64,000 nucleotides of DNA from positions 122,840 through 186,839 of the forward strand of contig CAJNOI010000175.1 of the NCBI GenBank assembly GCA_905250115.1, given 5' to 3'. Numbering within the stretch: position 1 is the stretch's first letter; every line of letters begins with the position of its first letter. The notes beneath the pieces were generated by a model. The model saw nothing but the letters and a program-made list of their open reading frames with translations. It did not search any database and was not told where the DNA came from. The translations under genes and the position numbers were made by a program. Source of the stretch: Adineta steineri (lineage: Eukaryota; Rotifera; Eurotatoria; Adinetida; Adinetidae). Below, one piece after another: positions 45,263-56,439 of the stretch.

Positions 45263-45310
45263 GGTGTGGGTATGAGTAGAATAGATATGATAAACCCACA
45301 TTCTCAAGAT
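45263..45310. repeat. Telomere-like hairpin, copy 10
   Basis: CGGTGTGGGTATGAG arm, spacer, AAACCCACATTCTCAAGAT arm with the conserved border. Confidence 0.6.
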
Positions 45311-45361
45311 ATTAGATTGCCCTTTGGCTGTCTTGTGTTATTTACTTCAATTCGGTTATCA

Positions 45362-45426
45362 TCTTGAGGGTGCCGGTGAGTGTAACTGCATGCATACTTC
45401 TTCTTTACTCATACCCACACCCTCAA
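45362..45426. repeat. Telomere-like hairpin, copy 11
   Basis: TCTTGAGGGTGCCGGTGAG arm, ~30-bp spacer, CATACCCACACCCTCAA arm. Outer borders are a perfect inverted TTGAGGGTG / CACCCTCAA pair. Confidence 0.72.
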
Positions 45427-45651
45427 AGCATTTTAGAAATCACATCAACGACTTAATTACAAAGGGAATGGAACGGACTCCTGTACTTGGCGTTAAATCT
45501 GTTGTAAGAGTAATGATTAAATAATTTATTAATATGTTATGAATATACAAATGGATTTTTCTGCTGGTTTAAAAGAGTAAAAGAAGAAAAAAAATGAAAA
45601 CATTATTGTTCACGTGATTTTTCTTTTTTTGTTTAAAATACCATTGCTTGT

Positions 45652-45849
45652 TCAGCCTGTTGTTCCCCAACAGCAACATGCTTTACTTCCTGTCCAACAA
45701 CCTTTTCCTTCTGACCATTTATTCGATAAACAGACACCACCAGCTTGACAATCAGTACAACGTCCATTACAGAACGGTGCTGTACCGAGAACTGTCGACG
45801 ATATGTATTTAGCTGCAGTACATGATTCTTTACAGCTGTCACCAAAAAT
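45652..45849 (-). CDS. Orphan exon of a Cys-rich protein (5' part not found)
   Basis: From a splice acceptor (TTGGACAG, before 45849) the frame reads 65 residues to a TGA at 45652. Cysteines recur in a toxin- or knottin-like spacing: FGDSCKESC, APFCNGRCTDCQAGGVC, GKGCWTGSKACCCWG. A plausible donor lies upstream (CGTAAAG then GTAAGT), but the frame before it meets a stop and has no signal peptide. So either the first exon lies further off or the gene is broken. The 74-codon frame in another phase over the same DNA is a shadow. Role unknown. Confidence 0.5.
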   Translation of the reverse strand: MFGDSCKESCTAAKYISSTVLGTAPFCNGRCTDCQAGGVCLSNKWSEGKGCWTGSKACCCWGTTG

Positions 45850-46306
45850 CTGTCCAATTAACAGAATATATTAGCTTATGATGTAGAACTTACCTTTACG
45901 ATTGTTCACTAATAACTTGTTTTTGTTAGTACTGTAAAATTTTGCTTACTAGCTCATGTATTTATATTGAAGAGATCGGAAGTACAAATGGTGTATTTCG
46001 TTAGAACGAAGTAGAAACGCTTGAATGAGTATTTAAATATAGAAATCAAAGACGTCGTTTATCTCAAAATAAGCATGATACTTGTTTTAATCATATTCTT
46101 AAAGTATGGTTTCACAAAATGATGAAGTTAAATGGAATCTCATGGAAAAATTTTAAGAGAGTTTGAGTCAGACTCAACAAAGTTATAGATATTCTGAAGT
46201 TGAGAAGTCGATCAAATAAGATCCTGCGTATATTGAGTGTATGTACGTCTTAAACTTCGTGTGAAAGTATTATTTCATACACAACTTCAGCGTCATCCAG
46301 TTTACA

Positions 46307-46476
46307 TAGTTGACTTTCTTCTTCCGAGTGAAATACATAAAACGTAATACATGATTCATTGAAATGATATAAAATCTTATTAAATTGAAAATCATGATTT
46401 ACACATACAGGTAATATAACTGACTTTCTTCTTCCGAGAGAAACAGATGAAGCGTAACAGATGACTCAATCATTGC
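46307..46476. repeat. Direct repeat pair of ~55 bp
   Basis: Both copies share TGACTTTCTTCTTCCGAG, GAAA-A-AT, CGTAA-A, and ATGA-TCA in order, ~50 bp apart. Confidence 0.55.
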
Positions 46477-46591
46477 CGATTGATTCTCTCGAAGAATAGC
46501 AAAAGCACGTTTATACTCCATTCAAAATACAGCAAAACTATCTTTTCAACCAGCGATTAGCGTTCATTAAAGTTTTCAGATAAATTAAAAA

Positions 46592-46640
46592 TAGGGTGTG
46601 GGTGTTCACGATGAATGACAAGCATATCCACTTCCTCTCC
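46592..46640. repeat. Telomere-like hairpin, copy 12
   Basis: AATAGGGTGTGGGTGTTC arm with a weak counterpart ATATCCACTTCCTCTCC; degenerate. Confidence 0.45.
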
Positions 46641-46925
46641 TTCATGAAAACTAAATAAATAGTTATTTTGTAATGATTTAAAAAAAGTAAACTAACAAAA
46701 AATTTGGAAGACATACCATGAGTCATTATTTTATTAATTACGTCTATTATTCAGATTAATAATAATATATTTAATGAAAACGTTAATTTTTTGTATGAAA
46801 AAATTCGTCCAGTCAAATTGTTTTGAAATCTGAGTCATGTTTGTATATTTTATAAGAAGAGAAACGATTCATTTTTTTGTTATTTTCATTGCATCGGCAG
46901 AAAGAAAAAAAGGTGCGTCATTAAA

Positions 46926-48116
46926 ATGTTTATTAATGTAATGTCACCATCCATCACATGTGATATATACTCATTTCTTTCACATTTGTTCTGTAAAAAA
47001 GCATTTTGTTGTCGCCGACGCATCTCAACTTCAGTTTTACTCTCGGAGAAAATGAATAATGATACATCATTCTTAGAACTTTTTCCTGATGAACTTTTTT
47101 TAGAATTATTTTCATTTATTAAACCAATTGATCTCTATTGTGGTTTTGTTAATCTCAATCAACGTATAAATAATATTTTAAATGATACTCATTTATGTAT
47201 GCATATTATTAATGATGTTGAACATGAAGTTGATCAAGCATGTATGATTTATTTTGCTCGTCAAATTATTTATCTTGCTATTGATTGTCATTTCTCAACT
47301 TTATCTTATGATATAAGTCTTCGATCGTTTGTTAATTTACGTTCACTTCATTTACCTCTACCAAGTGTTAATCAATGTTTAGAAATTACACCGAATAATT
47401 TACCATATTTAACTAATTTAACTATCAATGATAAAATATTTAAATCTATTCTATGTAATTTAGATCCATTTCCGTATCTTTCTACATGTTGTATTCCACG
47501 TGTTTATCCAAGGAATTTTAGTTTAATGGAACCATCGCAATTATGTTTAACAATTCGATCTTTAAATTTATGTTCCTGTTCAATGAATCATCTATTTGAT
47601 ATTCTTTCGTATTTACCAAATTTAAATTATTTAGAAATTGTTGTATTACCAAATAAGGAAATTATTCGTCAGCCTGATATAAAACATAATAATATTTCTC
47701 ATTTAAAAGTTAAACTTCGAAAACTTGATCCTGATCTTGAGATTTTATTAAAATCAATGCCTAATATTTATCGATTAGAATTTCTCTGGCATCAAGCTCG
47801 TCAAGATTATCATGAACGAAAAAGTTTTAATTTCAAAAGATTTTCCGATATTCTTGAGAAAAATCCTGGATCATTAAAACGTATTGATATTGATATTCAT
47901 GTATCAAAATATGATTATGATATTGATAGTATTCATAATTTAAATCTACAATGGTTTTCTTCATTAAACAAACTATTAATTTTCAGTGATGATTCAGTTC
48001 TTATAACAACACAAAGATTATCATCAAATCCTCAAGAAAAATTGATTACAGATTTATTGCAATCATCATATATGACGGAAAGAAATGCACGGTTTAAACG
48101 AATAAAAAATTTATGA
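46926..48116 (+). CDS. F-box protein with LRR-like C-terminus
   Basis: A single exon, 396 codons. The F-box starts near residue 49 (FLELFPDELFLELFSFIKP, then DLYCGFVNLNQRINNIL), the wording common in bdelloid F-box proteins. The remainder has irregular leucine-rich segments (FVNLRSLHLPLP, LPYLTNLTI, LNYLEIVVLP). It is probably a substrate receptor of an SCF ubiquitin ligase; the target is unknown. The inner ATG at 47052 (MNNDTSFLELF) would give a 354-residue protein starting just before the F-box, as is usual; the 42-residue Cys/Arg-rich extension from 46926 may not be translated. It converges with the PAN protein. Confidence 0.78.
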   Translation: MFINVMSPSITCDIYSFLSHLFCKKAFCCRRRISTSVLLSEKMNNDTSFLELFPDELFLELFSFIKPIDLYCGFVNLNQRINNILNDTHLCMHIINDVEHEVDQACMIYFARQIIYLAIDCHFSTLSYDISLRSFVNLRSLHLPLPSVNQCLEITPNNLPYLTNLTINDKIFKSILCNLDPFPYLSTCCIPRVYPRNFSLMEPSQLCLTIRSLNLCSCSMNHLFDILSYLPNLNYLEIVVLPNKEIIRQPDIKHNNISHLKVKLRKLDPDLEILLKSMPNIYRLEFLWHQARQDYHERKSFNFKRFSDILEKNPGSLKRIDIDIHVSKYDYDIDSIHNLNLQWFSSLNKLLIFSDDSVLITTQRLSSNPQEKLITDLLQSSYMTERNARFKRIKNL

Positions 48117-48150
48117 ATTATTTTTATTTTCTAAACAATAAAACATTTAA

Positions 48151-48212
48151 AGTGTGGATATGTAGATACTATATCTATCCTATACTCAAATTCTAACCTA
48201 CACCCTCACTCT
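48151..48212. repeat. Telomere-like hairpin, copy 13
   Basis: AGTGTGGATATGTAG arm, spacer, CTACACCCTCACTCT arm. It lies in the 175-bp gap between two convergent stop codons. Confidence 0.55.
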
Positions 48213-48291
48213 ACAATTTTCAATAAATAAATTTTACATGATTTTATTTTGAATCAGCTAAAATATTTTATTCAAATACAAATTTATTCAA

Positions 48292-49443
48292 TTAAAAGTT
48301 AATAATGTTCATGATTGCTGTACTCGGAATGTTGATAAGCATTGCCTGGTCTTTTGTGATATAAACTTGAATAGCTCTAGCACATAATGTTGGTCCATGA
48401 GCAAGTTGTGTTCCATTCATTAAAAATGTATATATACCAGGATATGTTCCATTACCAGAATTGCATGTATGTCGTTGTCCTGCATAATCATGTTGAATAC
48501 AATGACGTTGTGATATTTGTGTACCATTAAAATAAGTCCAATTTCCTTTATAAGTACCATTTAAAGTATATTCCGTAGCTACATATTGATCAAGAATAAT
48601 AATCGTATCATTCCAATGACTGACAACTGGTCGAAACGTTTTATTAGTACTTGGTATAGAGAATAACATAGATCCTGATGATAAATCATGAATAGTCATA
48701 AGTACCAAACTACTTCCATAAGTTATATAGGTATATTGTAATGTTATCAAACATGAATAAGGCGTAGATGATAATGAAATATTAAGTATTGAAACAAGTT
48801 GCGGTTGAAATGATGTACCAGTATTTTTGTAAATACTGGATGAATTATTAAAATATTGAACAATTCCAAGGCCATTATTAGTTGCTGAATTAATATTAGA
48901 AATCTCACTCTGAAGCTGAATGAGACTATTTCTTACACCAGTATAAGTAAAAAATGATAAACCTCCAGTTGAATTACTTGTATAAACACCATACATATTT
49001 GCATAAGCACCTCGATCAGTTGATGCAAGTGTTATGTTAGGAGCTAAAGCCAATTGATCGAATATTTGTTGCATAGAGTATGTATTTCCTCGAGTACAAA
49101 CATAAAAAGGTTCAATCTGTTGATCATTAGTACAGTAATTGAATGGAAGAATATTTGTTGTTGGATCAGCTACAAATGCACCTGCCGATGTAACTGTTTC
49201 AAATAAACGACAGGTTTTGGTTGTTATATTATAATCTGCTGTACGACAAATATTATGACGTTCACATATAAAAGCACATTTTTTTATCGATGGAATATTG
49301 ATTAATGTATCAATAAGGTGTGTATCAATGGGTGGTTGAAAATAGGATCCTTTTACAAATGTAACTTTTATTGAATAGAAATTACTATTCGAATTAGTTA
49401 AGATTATATACGAAAAAAGAAGTAGAAATATCTTGATGTTCAT
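48292..49443 (-). CDS. Secreted PAN/Apple-type protein
   Basis: A single exon, 383 residues. A signal peptide (MNIKIFLLLFSYIILTNS) leads to a PAN/Apple-like module (IKKCAFICERHNICRTADYN, TCRLFE). The remaining ~280 residues are rich in Ser, Thr and Asn with many N-x-S/T sites and read like beta-strands (for example GTYPGIYTFLMNGTQL); two more Cys pairs are visible (HCIQHDYAGQRHTC). It is expected outside the cell, perhaps binding sugars or proteins. Similar PAN modules begin the NHL-repeat gene at 57.8-59.9 kb. No enzyme motif was seen. Confidence 0.75.
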   Translation of the reverse strand: MNIKIFLLLFSYIILTNSNSNFYSIKVTFVKGSYFQPPIDTHLIDTLINIPSIKKCAFICERHNICRTADYNITTKTCRLFETVTSAGAFVADPTTNILPFNYCTNDQQIEPFYVCTRGNTYSMQQIFDQLALAPNITLASTDRGAYANMYGVYTSNSTGGLSFFTYTGVRNSLIQLQSEISNINSATNNGLGIVQYFNNSSSIYKNTGTSFQPQLVSILNISLSSTPYSCLITLQYTYITYGSSLVLMTIHDLSSGSMLFSIPSTNKTFRPVVSHWNDTIIILDQYVATEYTLNGTYKGNWTYFNGTQISQRHCIQHDYAGQRHTCNSGNGTYPGIYTFLMNGTQLAHGPTLCARAIQVYITKDQAMLINIPSTAIMNIINF

Positions 49444-50903
49444 TGTTAAGAGAAAATTTGTAAAAGAAATTATTTTATCGACTTTAAATATATACTGATT
49501 TAATATGTCCGATAGCTAAAGTTAAAAGGAATTAATATTTTATTATTTGTCTTCGAGCCTTCGGAAAAAGACATTTCAAAATGCAAACATGTGTATGTTA
49601 TTTTTATTATCAACGTTTATTCAAAAGAAATAAGTATCGGTGTTTATGTGTTTACTTTTTCTCGAAGAACGAGATACATAAGACTAGCAATCAGCTCATG
49701 GGCATTTTTCCCGATAAACCCTATTGGCTTTTATATCAGTGTGAAGAAAAAGTTTAGACGAACATTTTGATCAATTTTGAAAAGTTAAAGATTACTAGCA
49801 AAATGCCTTATTTTTCCTCATTAGCCTAATAATAATTTCCTTAAAATTTGATTCAATTCTATTTGATAAGTTGGTATTGAAATGATGAATTGATTATTTC
49901 ATTTTGTCGAATAAAGATCAGATAAATTGTGAGATATCCGGTAAAGAAGATACCAGAAAAAGTGTTACTTAGAAGCAGTACACAAAATTGAGTTGGATTA
50001 TACACATTCAAATGACTTTTTCGATCTTTTATTTTTCTCGGAAAATGTACTCCTACTCTAGGGTGAGTGTGAATGCTATGTTCATCAAGCAATCATACCC
50101 ACATCCTGAAAGTTTTCGACAGAAGTTTTTATAATAATAGTAAGCTCCAGTGAATAAATTCTTTAAAATTAAAGAAAGTAACGCTTTGCCTATTTTTGAG
50201 TATTTTGAGGTAACTGCTGAATTTTCAGTGATGCATCCAGTAGTTAAGTAATCTGTGTGTAGGTAATGCACTACTACCAACGTGACAGAGAAATATAACA
50301 AACTTTATTTTTTTGTTCTGTTTGATTTTATCAAAAAAAAAGAAGTTGATTAAAGAAAGCGGTAGAGTAGCGCCGATTTTTAATCTTCACGCTTACCCTC
50401 TAGTATTATAAAGAAAAAGAACATTTTCTTTCATCTTATAAAAGACAGGACTGTAAAGAGCATCATTCCGAATCAAAACACAGTGTACGCAAGTTTTATT
50501 TGAAGGACACATTTCGAACATCAAAAAAACGTCTGTTCATAATAATGAGACTCCATGATGATGATTAATTTCATGGGTTAAAAGGTGGTCAGCAGCAAAT
50601 ATCTGAAACTGAAGAAGCAATAAGCTCACAGATGAGTTGTGTGGTACTACAACAGTTTCGATTCTATTTAGTCTACTCGGATATTATATTACCATACAGG
50701 TTGGTGAAAGTTTAGTGATATCGACCCAATTCTGGTGTTTAATGAGCTCTTGAATAAATATTTATGTATGAAGTTACAACTCCTGAATCATTATCTAATA
50801 AATGAAATATGTGTATTACTGAACAAATAATCTTTACAGTCACTTTATATTTACCTAATAAATTTACTAACATTTGTTTTTTCTAGATAAAAACGAAGAC
50901 TTC
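49444..50903. other. Divergent intergenic region
   Basis: No supported gene. Contains one telomere-like hairpin (50057-50112). The short frames at 49859-50301 have no family character. A TTTTTCTAG acceptor-like site just before 50886 suggests a non-coding first exon of the next gene. Confidence 0.4.
50057..50112. repeat. Telomere-like hairpin, copy 14
   Basis: CTCTAGGGTGAGTGTGAATG arm, spacer, CATACCCACATCCTGAAAG arm. Confidence 0.55.
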
Positions 50904-52264
50904 ATGATACTCAGAGTTGAAAAGGTAGCTCGATTGATAGCTATATTGATTGTGATAGCTTTATTATATTTTTCAATTATATTCTATTATCCTGATGAAT
51001 CATCAACTGAAAATGATATAGATTATTCAATGATAGAAACTCAATCAAATGACACTATTATTCATACAGCTGTTGTATTATCATTGGCTAAAGATGCAGC
51101 TCACATTGCTGAATTTCATTTACTTTATGATTCATGGCGTTTTATTCAGAATTTTTCACCTTTATCTCAACAAGTTCTTATTGATTTAATTGTATTTTGT
51201 GAACAACCAAGTTGTTTTCAATTACCATCATCTTGTTTACCTCTTTCTTATAATAAACAATTTCAAACAATTCCAACATGTTTCTATGAAGAATTATCGA
51301 TTAAAATAGTTGAAGAATGGAATGATTATCTCTATATGACATCAATTGCTTTTCTATTAACAAAAGAATATAAACAAACAATTTTAAAATATCATTGGAT
51401 ATTACGAGTTGATCAAGATGCTATTTTAAGTCCAGGTTTACTCTTTGGTCTCTTAAAAAAACATCCAGTTAAATTATACAATAAACAATTTGGAGCAATA
51501 GGTCATGGTACTAATTTTACAAAAGAACGATTAATAAATATTGCAAGAAAATTAGGATACAAACATGGTGGTATATATAATCTGTGTTCCACATGGTTGG
51601 TTCATCCAAAAGATTCAATTGCTATAGCTAATTTAACAATCAAAATCGGAAGACATCTTCTACAAAACGAATTTGGATCAAATGTTCCAGGTAAAAATAT
51701 ATTATGTCGAACTATTTATTTTATATTAATACAAGGGTGGGTGTGTCTTTATCTAAACCCACACTCACCTTGAAGGAAAACTACTGAATAATTAATATAA
51801 TATATATGTATATAGGTCTTGAGAAATTACCTGCTAATGGTGAATGGCCATTCTGGTGGCGTGGTGTAACATCATTATATGCTGCTGAAATAGCAATAAA
51901 TCATTTGTATTTTCCAAGTCTTGGTCATCAACATGAATCAACTGCATTAGATCATCGAGGTTATTCTACTGCATCATTATGGAATGCTTGGCATATACAT
52001 TGTTTACATGATCCAAATGAATTTTCAAAATTTAAACATCGTGATCGATTAAGAGAATTTTTAAAGCTGGAACAAAGGATACGAATTAATAAAATGTCAA
52101 ACAATAATTTTACGCAGAATGTTTTAAAACAAATTATTCATGAATTTCGTCTTATTCAAAAAAATAATGGTAAAATTTCTGGAAAAGTAACCGTTCGAGA
52201 TTATATCACAGCATTAGCATGGCAAAAGGCGTATGCAGCAACAGGTGCTATTAATTTAGGTTAA
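50904..52264 (+). CDS. Type II membrane glycosyltransferase-like protein (DUF7164-like)
   Basis: Exons 50904-51690 and 51816-52264 give 411 residues. A short cytosolic start (MILRVEKVARL) is followed by one membrane helix (IAILIVIALLYFSIIFYY), so the bulk lies in the Golgi or ER lumen. The luminal part reads AVVLSLAKDAAHIAEFHLLY, then YHWILRVDQDAILSPG, where D-Q-D resembles the DxD metal/nucleotide-sugar site of GT-A enzymes, and GEWPFWWRGVTSLYAAEIAI. This wording fits the DUF7164-type family seen in bdelloids and algae. The 125-bp intron carries a telomere-like hairpin. Enzyme activity is inferred. Confidence 0.72.
51733..51776. repeat. Telomere-like hairpin inside an intron, copy 15
   Basis: AAGGGTGGGTGTGTCTTTAT arm and ACCCACACTCACCTTGAAG arm. 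It makes up about a third of the 125-bp intron of the glycosyltransferase-like gene. Confidence 0.7.
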
Positions 52265-52330
52265 TTCCTTACTTCATTCAACTATTGATGTCTTCAAATG
52301 TCTTTATAGGAAAAATTATAACTTTATTTT

Positions 52331-52427
52331 ATCTTGGGTGTGGGTGTGGGGTGTGGGTGTGAGTGTGGGTGGGTGTGGGTGTGGGTATGGGTATTATATT
52401 TGTTGTAGTTAACACCCACCCTCAACG
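52331..52427. repeat. Telomere-like hairpin, copy 16 (longest G-rich arm)
   Basis: About 60 bp of TGTGGG-type units, starting ATCTTGGGTGTGGGTGTGGG, then an AT spacer and a short CACCCACCCTCAA arm. It lies in the gap between convergent stops at 52264 and 52677. A lone C-rich arm with the CTCAAGAT border follows at 52522-52546. Confidence 0.75.
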
Positions 52428-52676
52428 TTATGAAACTGATCATTTTAATCGTTCTTTAACTGTTAGCCACAAATCACGGCCCAAACGCTGACGATCACTA
52501 CCATCGAATTATGAGCATTAAGCTCACACCCTCAAGATTGACATTTAAAAGACAGGTAATAATTATGGAAATCTTATTTTATTCCTTGACTATAATTATT
52601 GAGAATCGATAAACTATCTCGAATATAAATAAAAAACAGTTCAACAAAAAAACTCCAAAAATAAATCAAATCCTTG

Positions 52677-55600
52677 TTAAAAATATTCAGAAGGTTCGCC
52701 AACAATTTCATAAAGAATCTTCTTTTGTTTGATAGCATCCAGTAATGTTTGTTTTTGAATCACTTCTTCGTCATTATCTGAAAGAGTTTTTCGAAGTTGT
52801 TCAATAGATTTTTCCATTGATTCAATGGCTTCATCGAATCTTTCTATATCTGAAAGAACCAACGCTATATTCGATAAAAGCGTACTGATGAAAGTACTAT
52901 CACCGGGTAAACTTTCTGATGCTAAGAAAAGACCTTGAGAATAATGATCCAATGCAGGTAAATATTGTTTTACTTGATAATACGCACGACCAATATTATT
53001 GTGAAGTATTACAAAAGTATAATGTTTTTCTGGTAAAAATTCTCTAGCATAATCGTATGAATGTGTATAATAAATCATAGCATCGCGATATATTTCTTTT
53101 CTCGAATAAAGATTTCCGATAACAAAATATACTGCACAAAGTTTCTTGGAATCATTTGGTTCAATAGATTGTAAAACTTCGATGACTTTGTTATAATAAA
53201 TAATAGCATCATCGTGCCTGTCTTTGAGATTATAATTATCACCTAAAGTCTCATAGACTGAAATCAGCTCTGGGCGATATTTTTCATCGGATTGTTTAAG
53301 AATTTTCTCGGCGCGTTCCAAAGCTTGAATCGCATTTTCATCATTTTCTTGTTTAAAATAAATCACACCTAATTTATAGTAACAGTAAGCTGCATAAATT
53401 GATTTAGGATTATCAGAACGAATTTGAGTATCAAGTGCTTGTTGATAATAATCAATACCTAATTGATATTCATCCATACGATAAAATGATTCACCAAGAT
53501 CACGATAAGTTTCGTATAAATATGAACTATACACAGGTAAAATTCGATGATAAGCTTTTAAACAAAGAAGAAGTAATTCACTAGCACGTTTGAAATTTTC
53601 ATTTCGATAATGAATCAATCCTAATGATTCTAAAGATTGTGATAGACATTTTTGTCGTTCAGTATCATTAATAAGAAAGTCTTCATTAACAAGATTTGAA
53701 AAGAATTGCTCGGAAAATGATTGTCGATTAATTTTCAATAATAATCTTCCTAATCGAAATAATGGAGAAGAATTATCAATTTCATTACGTGCTACGTGCA
53801 TTTCTGTTTTAATATTAATTTCATTTGCATATGAAACGTATTGTAAATGAATTAGAATATAACCTTTTTCTTGATAATCTTTTTCGATGGCAATAATTCT
53901 TGTTGCAATACCAGCATTAATAAATATATTGATCCCATCATTATCGTTATTCGACGATGAAAGTCGAGTAAGACATTTCGCTGCTGATGGGAAATCAATA
54001 CGAATGAGAAGATTCAAAAATTCTGCACTAGAACGTGGAAGTTTTTTTGCTCTTGCAATTGCTTGTGATTGATCCGTAGAAGCAAATAAAAATTGATGAA
54101 ACGTTAGTAAATTTTCGTTTGTTTTAGATGCGGCAATTGGAGCGATTTCTGATTGTTCAATGATATTTCCTATGTAAACACTAATCGGTTCAATTATAGT
54201 TCTTTTTTCAAGTACGGTTTTTAAATCTCGAATAAAAACACGAAGTTTAAATAATATATCGACTTCACGAAGAAGTATAGCTCTATGTAACATCTAAATA
54301 AATGATTGTATGAAATCGATTTCAATAGAAAATGAATGATTATTTTACTTTTAATAGGAAACATTTTCGAGAAAACCATGATATTGCTCGAGTCTTTTTA
54401 TAACTCTTTTCAAACTCTTCAATTTGTGCTAATTCATATTCATTTCCTTCGTATTCTTGGCGAGCAAAATGAACTAATTCTTTGAATGCATGTTCAGTTT
54501 CATTACGATCAAGAAGAATATCACAGAGTAAATGAAAGAAAATAAATGCCGTATCAAGTGTACTTCCACTTGCATAAACTGGTCGAATAAGTAGTAGATC
54601 AGATTTAATTGGATTAACATCATCAGATATCATTTCATAAATATCATCAATCGATTGATAAACACCTCGAATGTGAGTAGAAGAAAACGTTAAATTCTTA
54701 TCTGGATTTGCCGATAAGATATAAATAGATAAAATATTTAAAATATTTTTAATCCGTGGAAGAAGTGAATCACAAAAGTTATCAGAAAGTATCAAAACAA
54801 TCCTTTGTTTGGATAAACTATTTATACATGCAAAACAATCATCGGTATCATTGAAAATCATGACGATATTTATCAAACGACGAATTTTTTGTACGATCGA
54901 TGGATCAGGAGATGAAGTATGTAGATATATCAGATTAAACCATTCAACATTGCCTTTCTCTCGATGAATTGTATCTGATGATGATGTTTCTGTATTTCCA
55001 CCAGCTTGAACTAGAAGAAACAAAGTCCGTAATTACTTTCAAAAGATCGAATATTCCTTACACATGAGATTGTATAATTGATTCCCTAAAGTTTCGAAAA
55101 TATTGTTCGACAGAGAAACATTCTCATTAGTTTCATTTTCAAATTGTTGATGATTATTACCTGAAATTGAATCTAGAAAAAAAAATCATTGTTTATTCTT
55201 TTCAAACTTTGTCTGTCTCTATCTGGATTGGATAAGCCGAAGAAATTGTAACGAGTCGTGTCTGATGATATTGGAGTTGATGGGAAAGAATGTTCATTGT
55301 ACGATGACATTGGTGATATTTGAGGAGGTTCTGTAGAAAGACAATTTCGTTTCTCAGAAACAATTTTAGTCAAATTTTTGCTTACGATCCGTTTTTTTCG
55401 ATGAAGAATCTCCATTAATAGAATTGAAGAAGATCGTTTCATCTTCAAATGGTTTAAACGGAAAGAATTCTTGATTATTTTCCAAAGAATCATTATCATA
55501 TTTACGAATTTCTGGAGAATTCGACGAGAAAGAGACTGATTTTTGTCTCTGAAAGACAAAAATAATCACTGATTTTTCAAAAATATAAAACAAATGAATA

Positions 55601-56439
55601 ACCTTTGTTGATTGCTGATTGTTTTTTTCTAAAATAATAATTTTATTTCAAAAGATATTTAATTACAATTAATTCTTACTTTTTGATACTTCGCTCAATG
55701 ATGGAAACTAAATGAATAAAAAAAATAAGATCAAAATAAAATAAAAAAAATATTCGTACTGTATCATCTTTTGATTGACATCTAGAAAGAAAAAGATTGA
55801 ATATATCCTTCTCAAATACATCGTCCTACTTCTGACATGGTTTTGATTTAATAATTTGTTCAATTTGAAATGATTTGTATTGATCATAATGCATCAAACC
55901 ATATTCACAACAAGAGATCATCTCATTGTCAAGTAAATCATTACGATAAATATATAATTTGTACGCTGATTCGTTTGAATCTCGTTTCGATTTAAATATA
56001 AATGAATCTGAAATTATTGATGATCAATTAATCGAGAGAACAGATCTATAATTTAAAACTCACCTCCATCTTGTAAACAACCTTTATAGACTATTTCATT
56101 ATGTTGTACTATTTTCAATTCATCAATCTGTTTGAGTGAAATTGAATTTCGATAATTCATTCGAACAAAACAAGATTCCTCTATCTAAATTTATCATATA
56201 GAATCATTATAAAATAAAAAGAAACAGACTTGACTTTCTTCAACATCACCATTGCTATTTGTTTCTGAGATCTAGAAAAATACTAATGAAATAAGGATTA
56301 ATTCAATAAGAAACTTCTACTTGAATTCCATAGTTGAGATGATTTAATTTTTCTGGAAGATTCTCATTTTCATTTCTATGCATATTTATGAAATGATTAA
56401 AGACAAAATGGTTTGCTTTGACGGAACTTACGATGCCAT
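52677..56439 (-). CDS. TPR protein with degenerate ADP-ribosyltransferase-like domain
   Basis: Thirteen exons; the largest are 54293-52677, 55010-54349, 55548-55386 and 56007-55830. All phases join to 1051 residues from ATG 56439. Order: Ser-rich N-terminal ~290 residues; a bdelloid-type N-module (about 300-510, FACINSLSKQRIVLILSDN, LSIYILSANPDKN); an ART-like region (about 514-690); seven TPRs (690-1030, for example YRDLGESFYRMDEYQLGIDYY). In the usual R-S-E ART of this family the words are YRG, STS and ExE; here they read YIG (553-556), FAS and EIN, so all three are lost and no transferase activity is expected. Probably a scaffold. Weakest points are the 8-nt first exon and a 35-nt intron (55207-55173). 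Confidence 0.78.

Larger units (their letters stand above)
44472..45651. other. Intergenic with two hairpins
   Basis: No supported gene besides the promoter of the CC-repeat protein. Two telomere-like hairpins lie at 45263-45310 and 45362-45426, only ~50 bp apart. Confidence 0.45.
45850..46925. other. Intergenic, repeats only
   Basis: No supported gene. A pair of ~55-bp direct repeats lies at 46307-46361 and 46417-46476. One telomere-like tract is at 46592-46640. Confidence 0.4.

Noticed and set aside
52331..52546. Possible CRISPR-like or simple satellite array
   Set aside because: Units are degenerate TGTGGG with no spacer pattern, and the genome is eukaryotic; better explained as a telomere-like hairpin.
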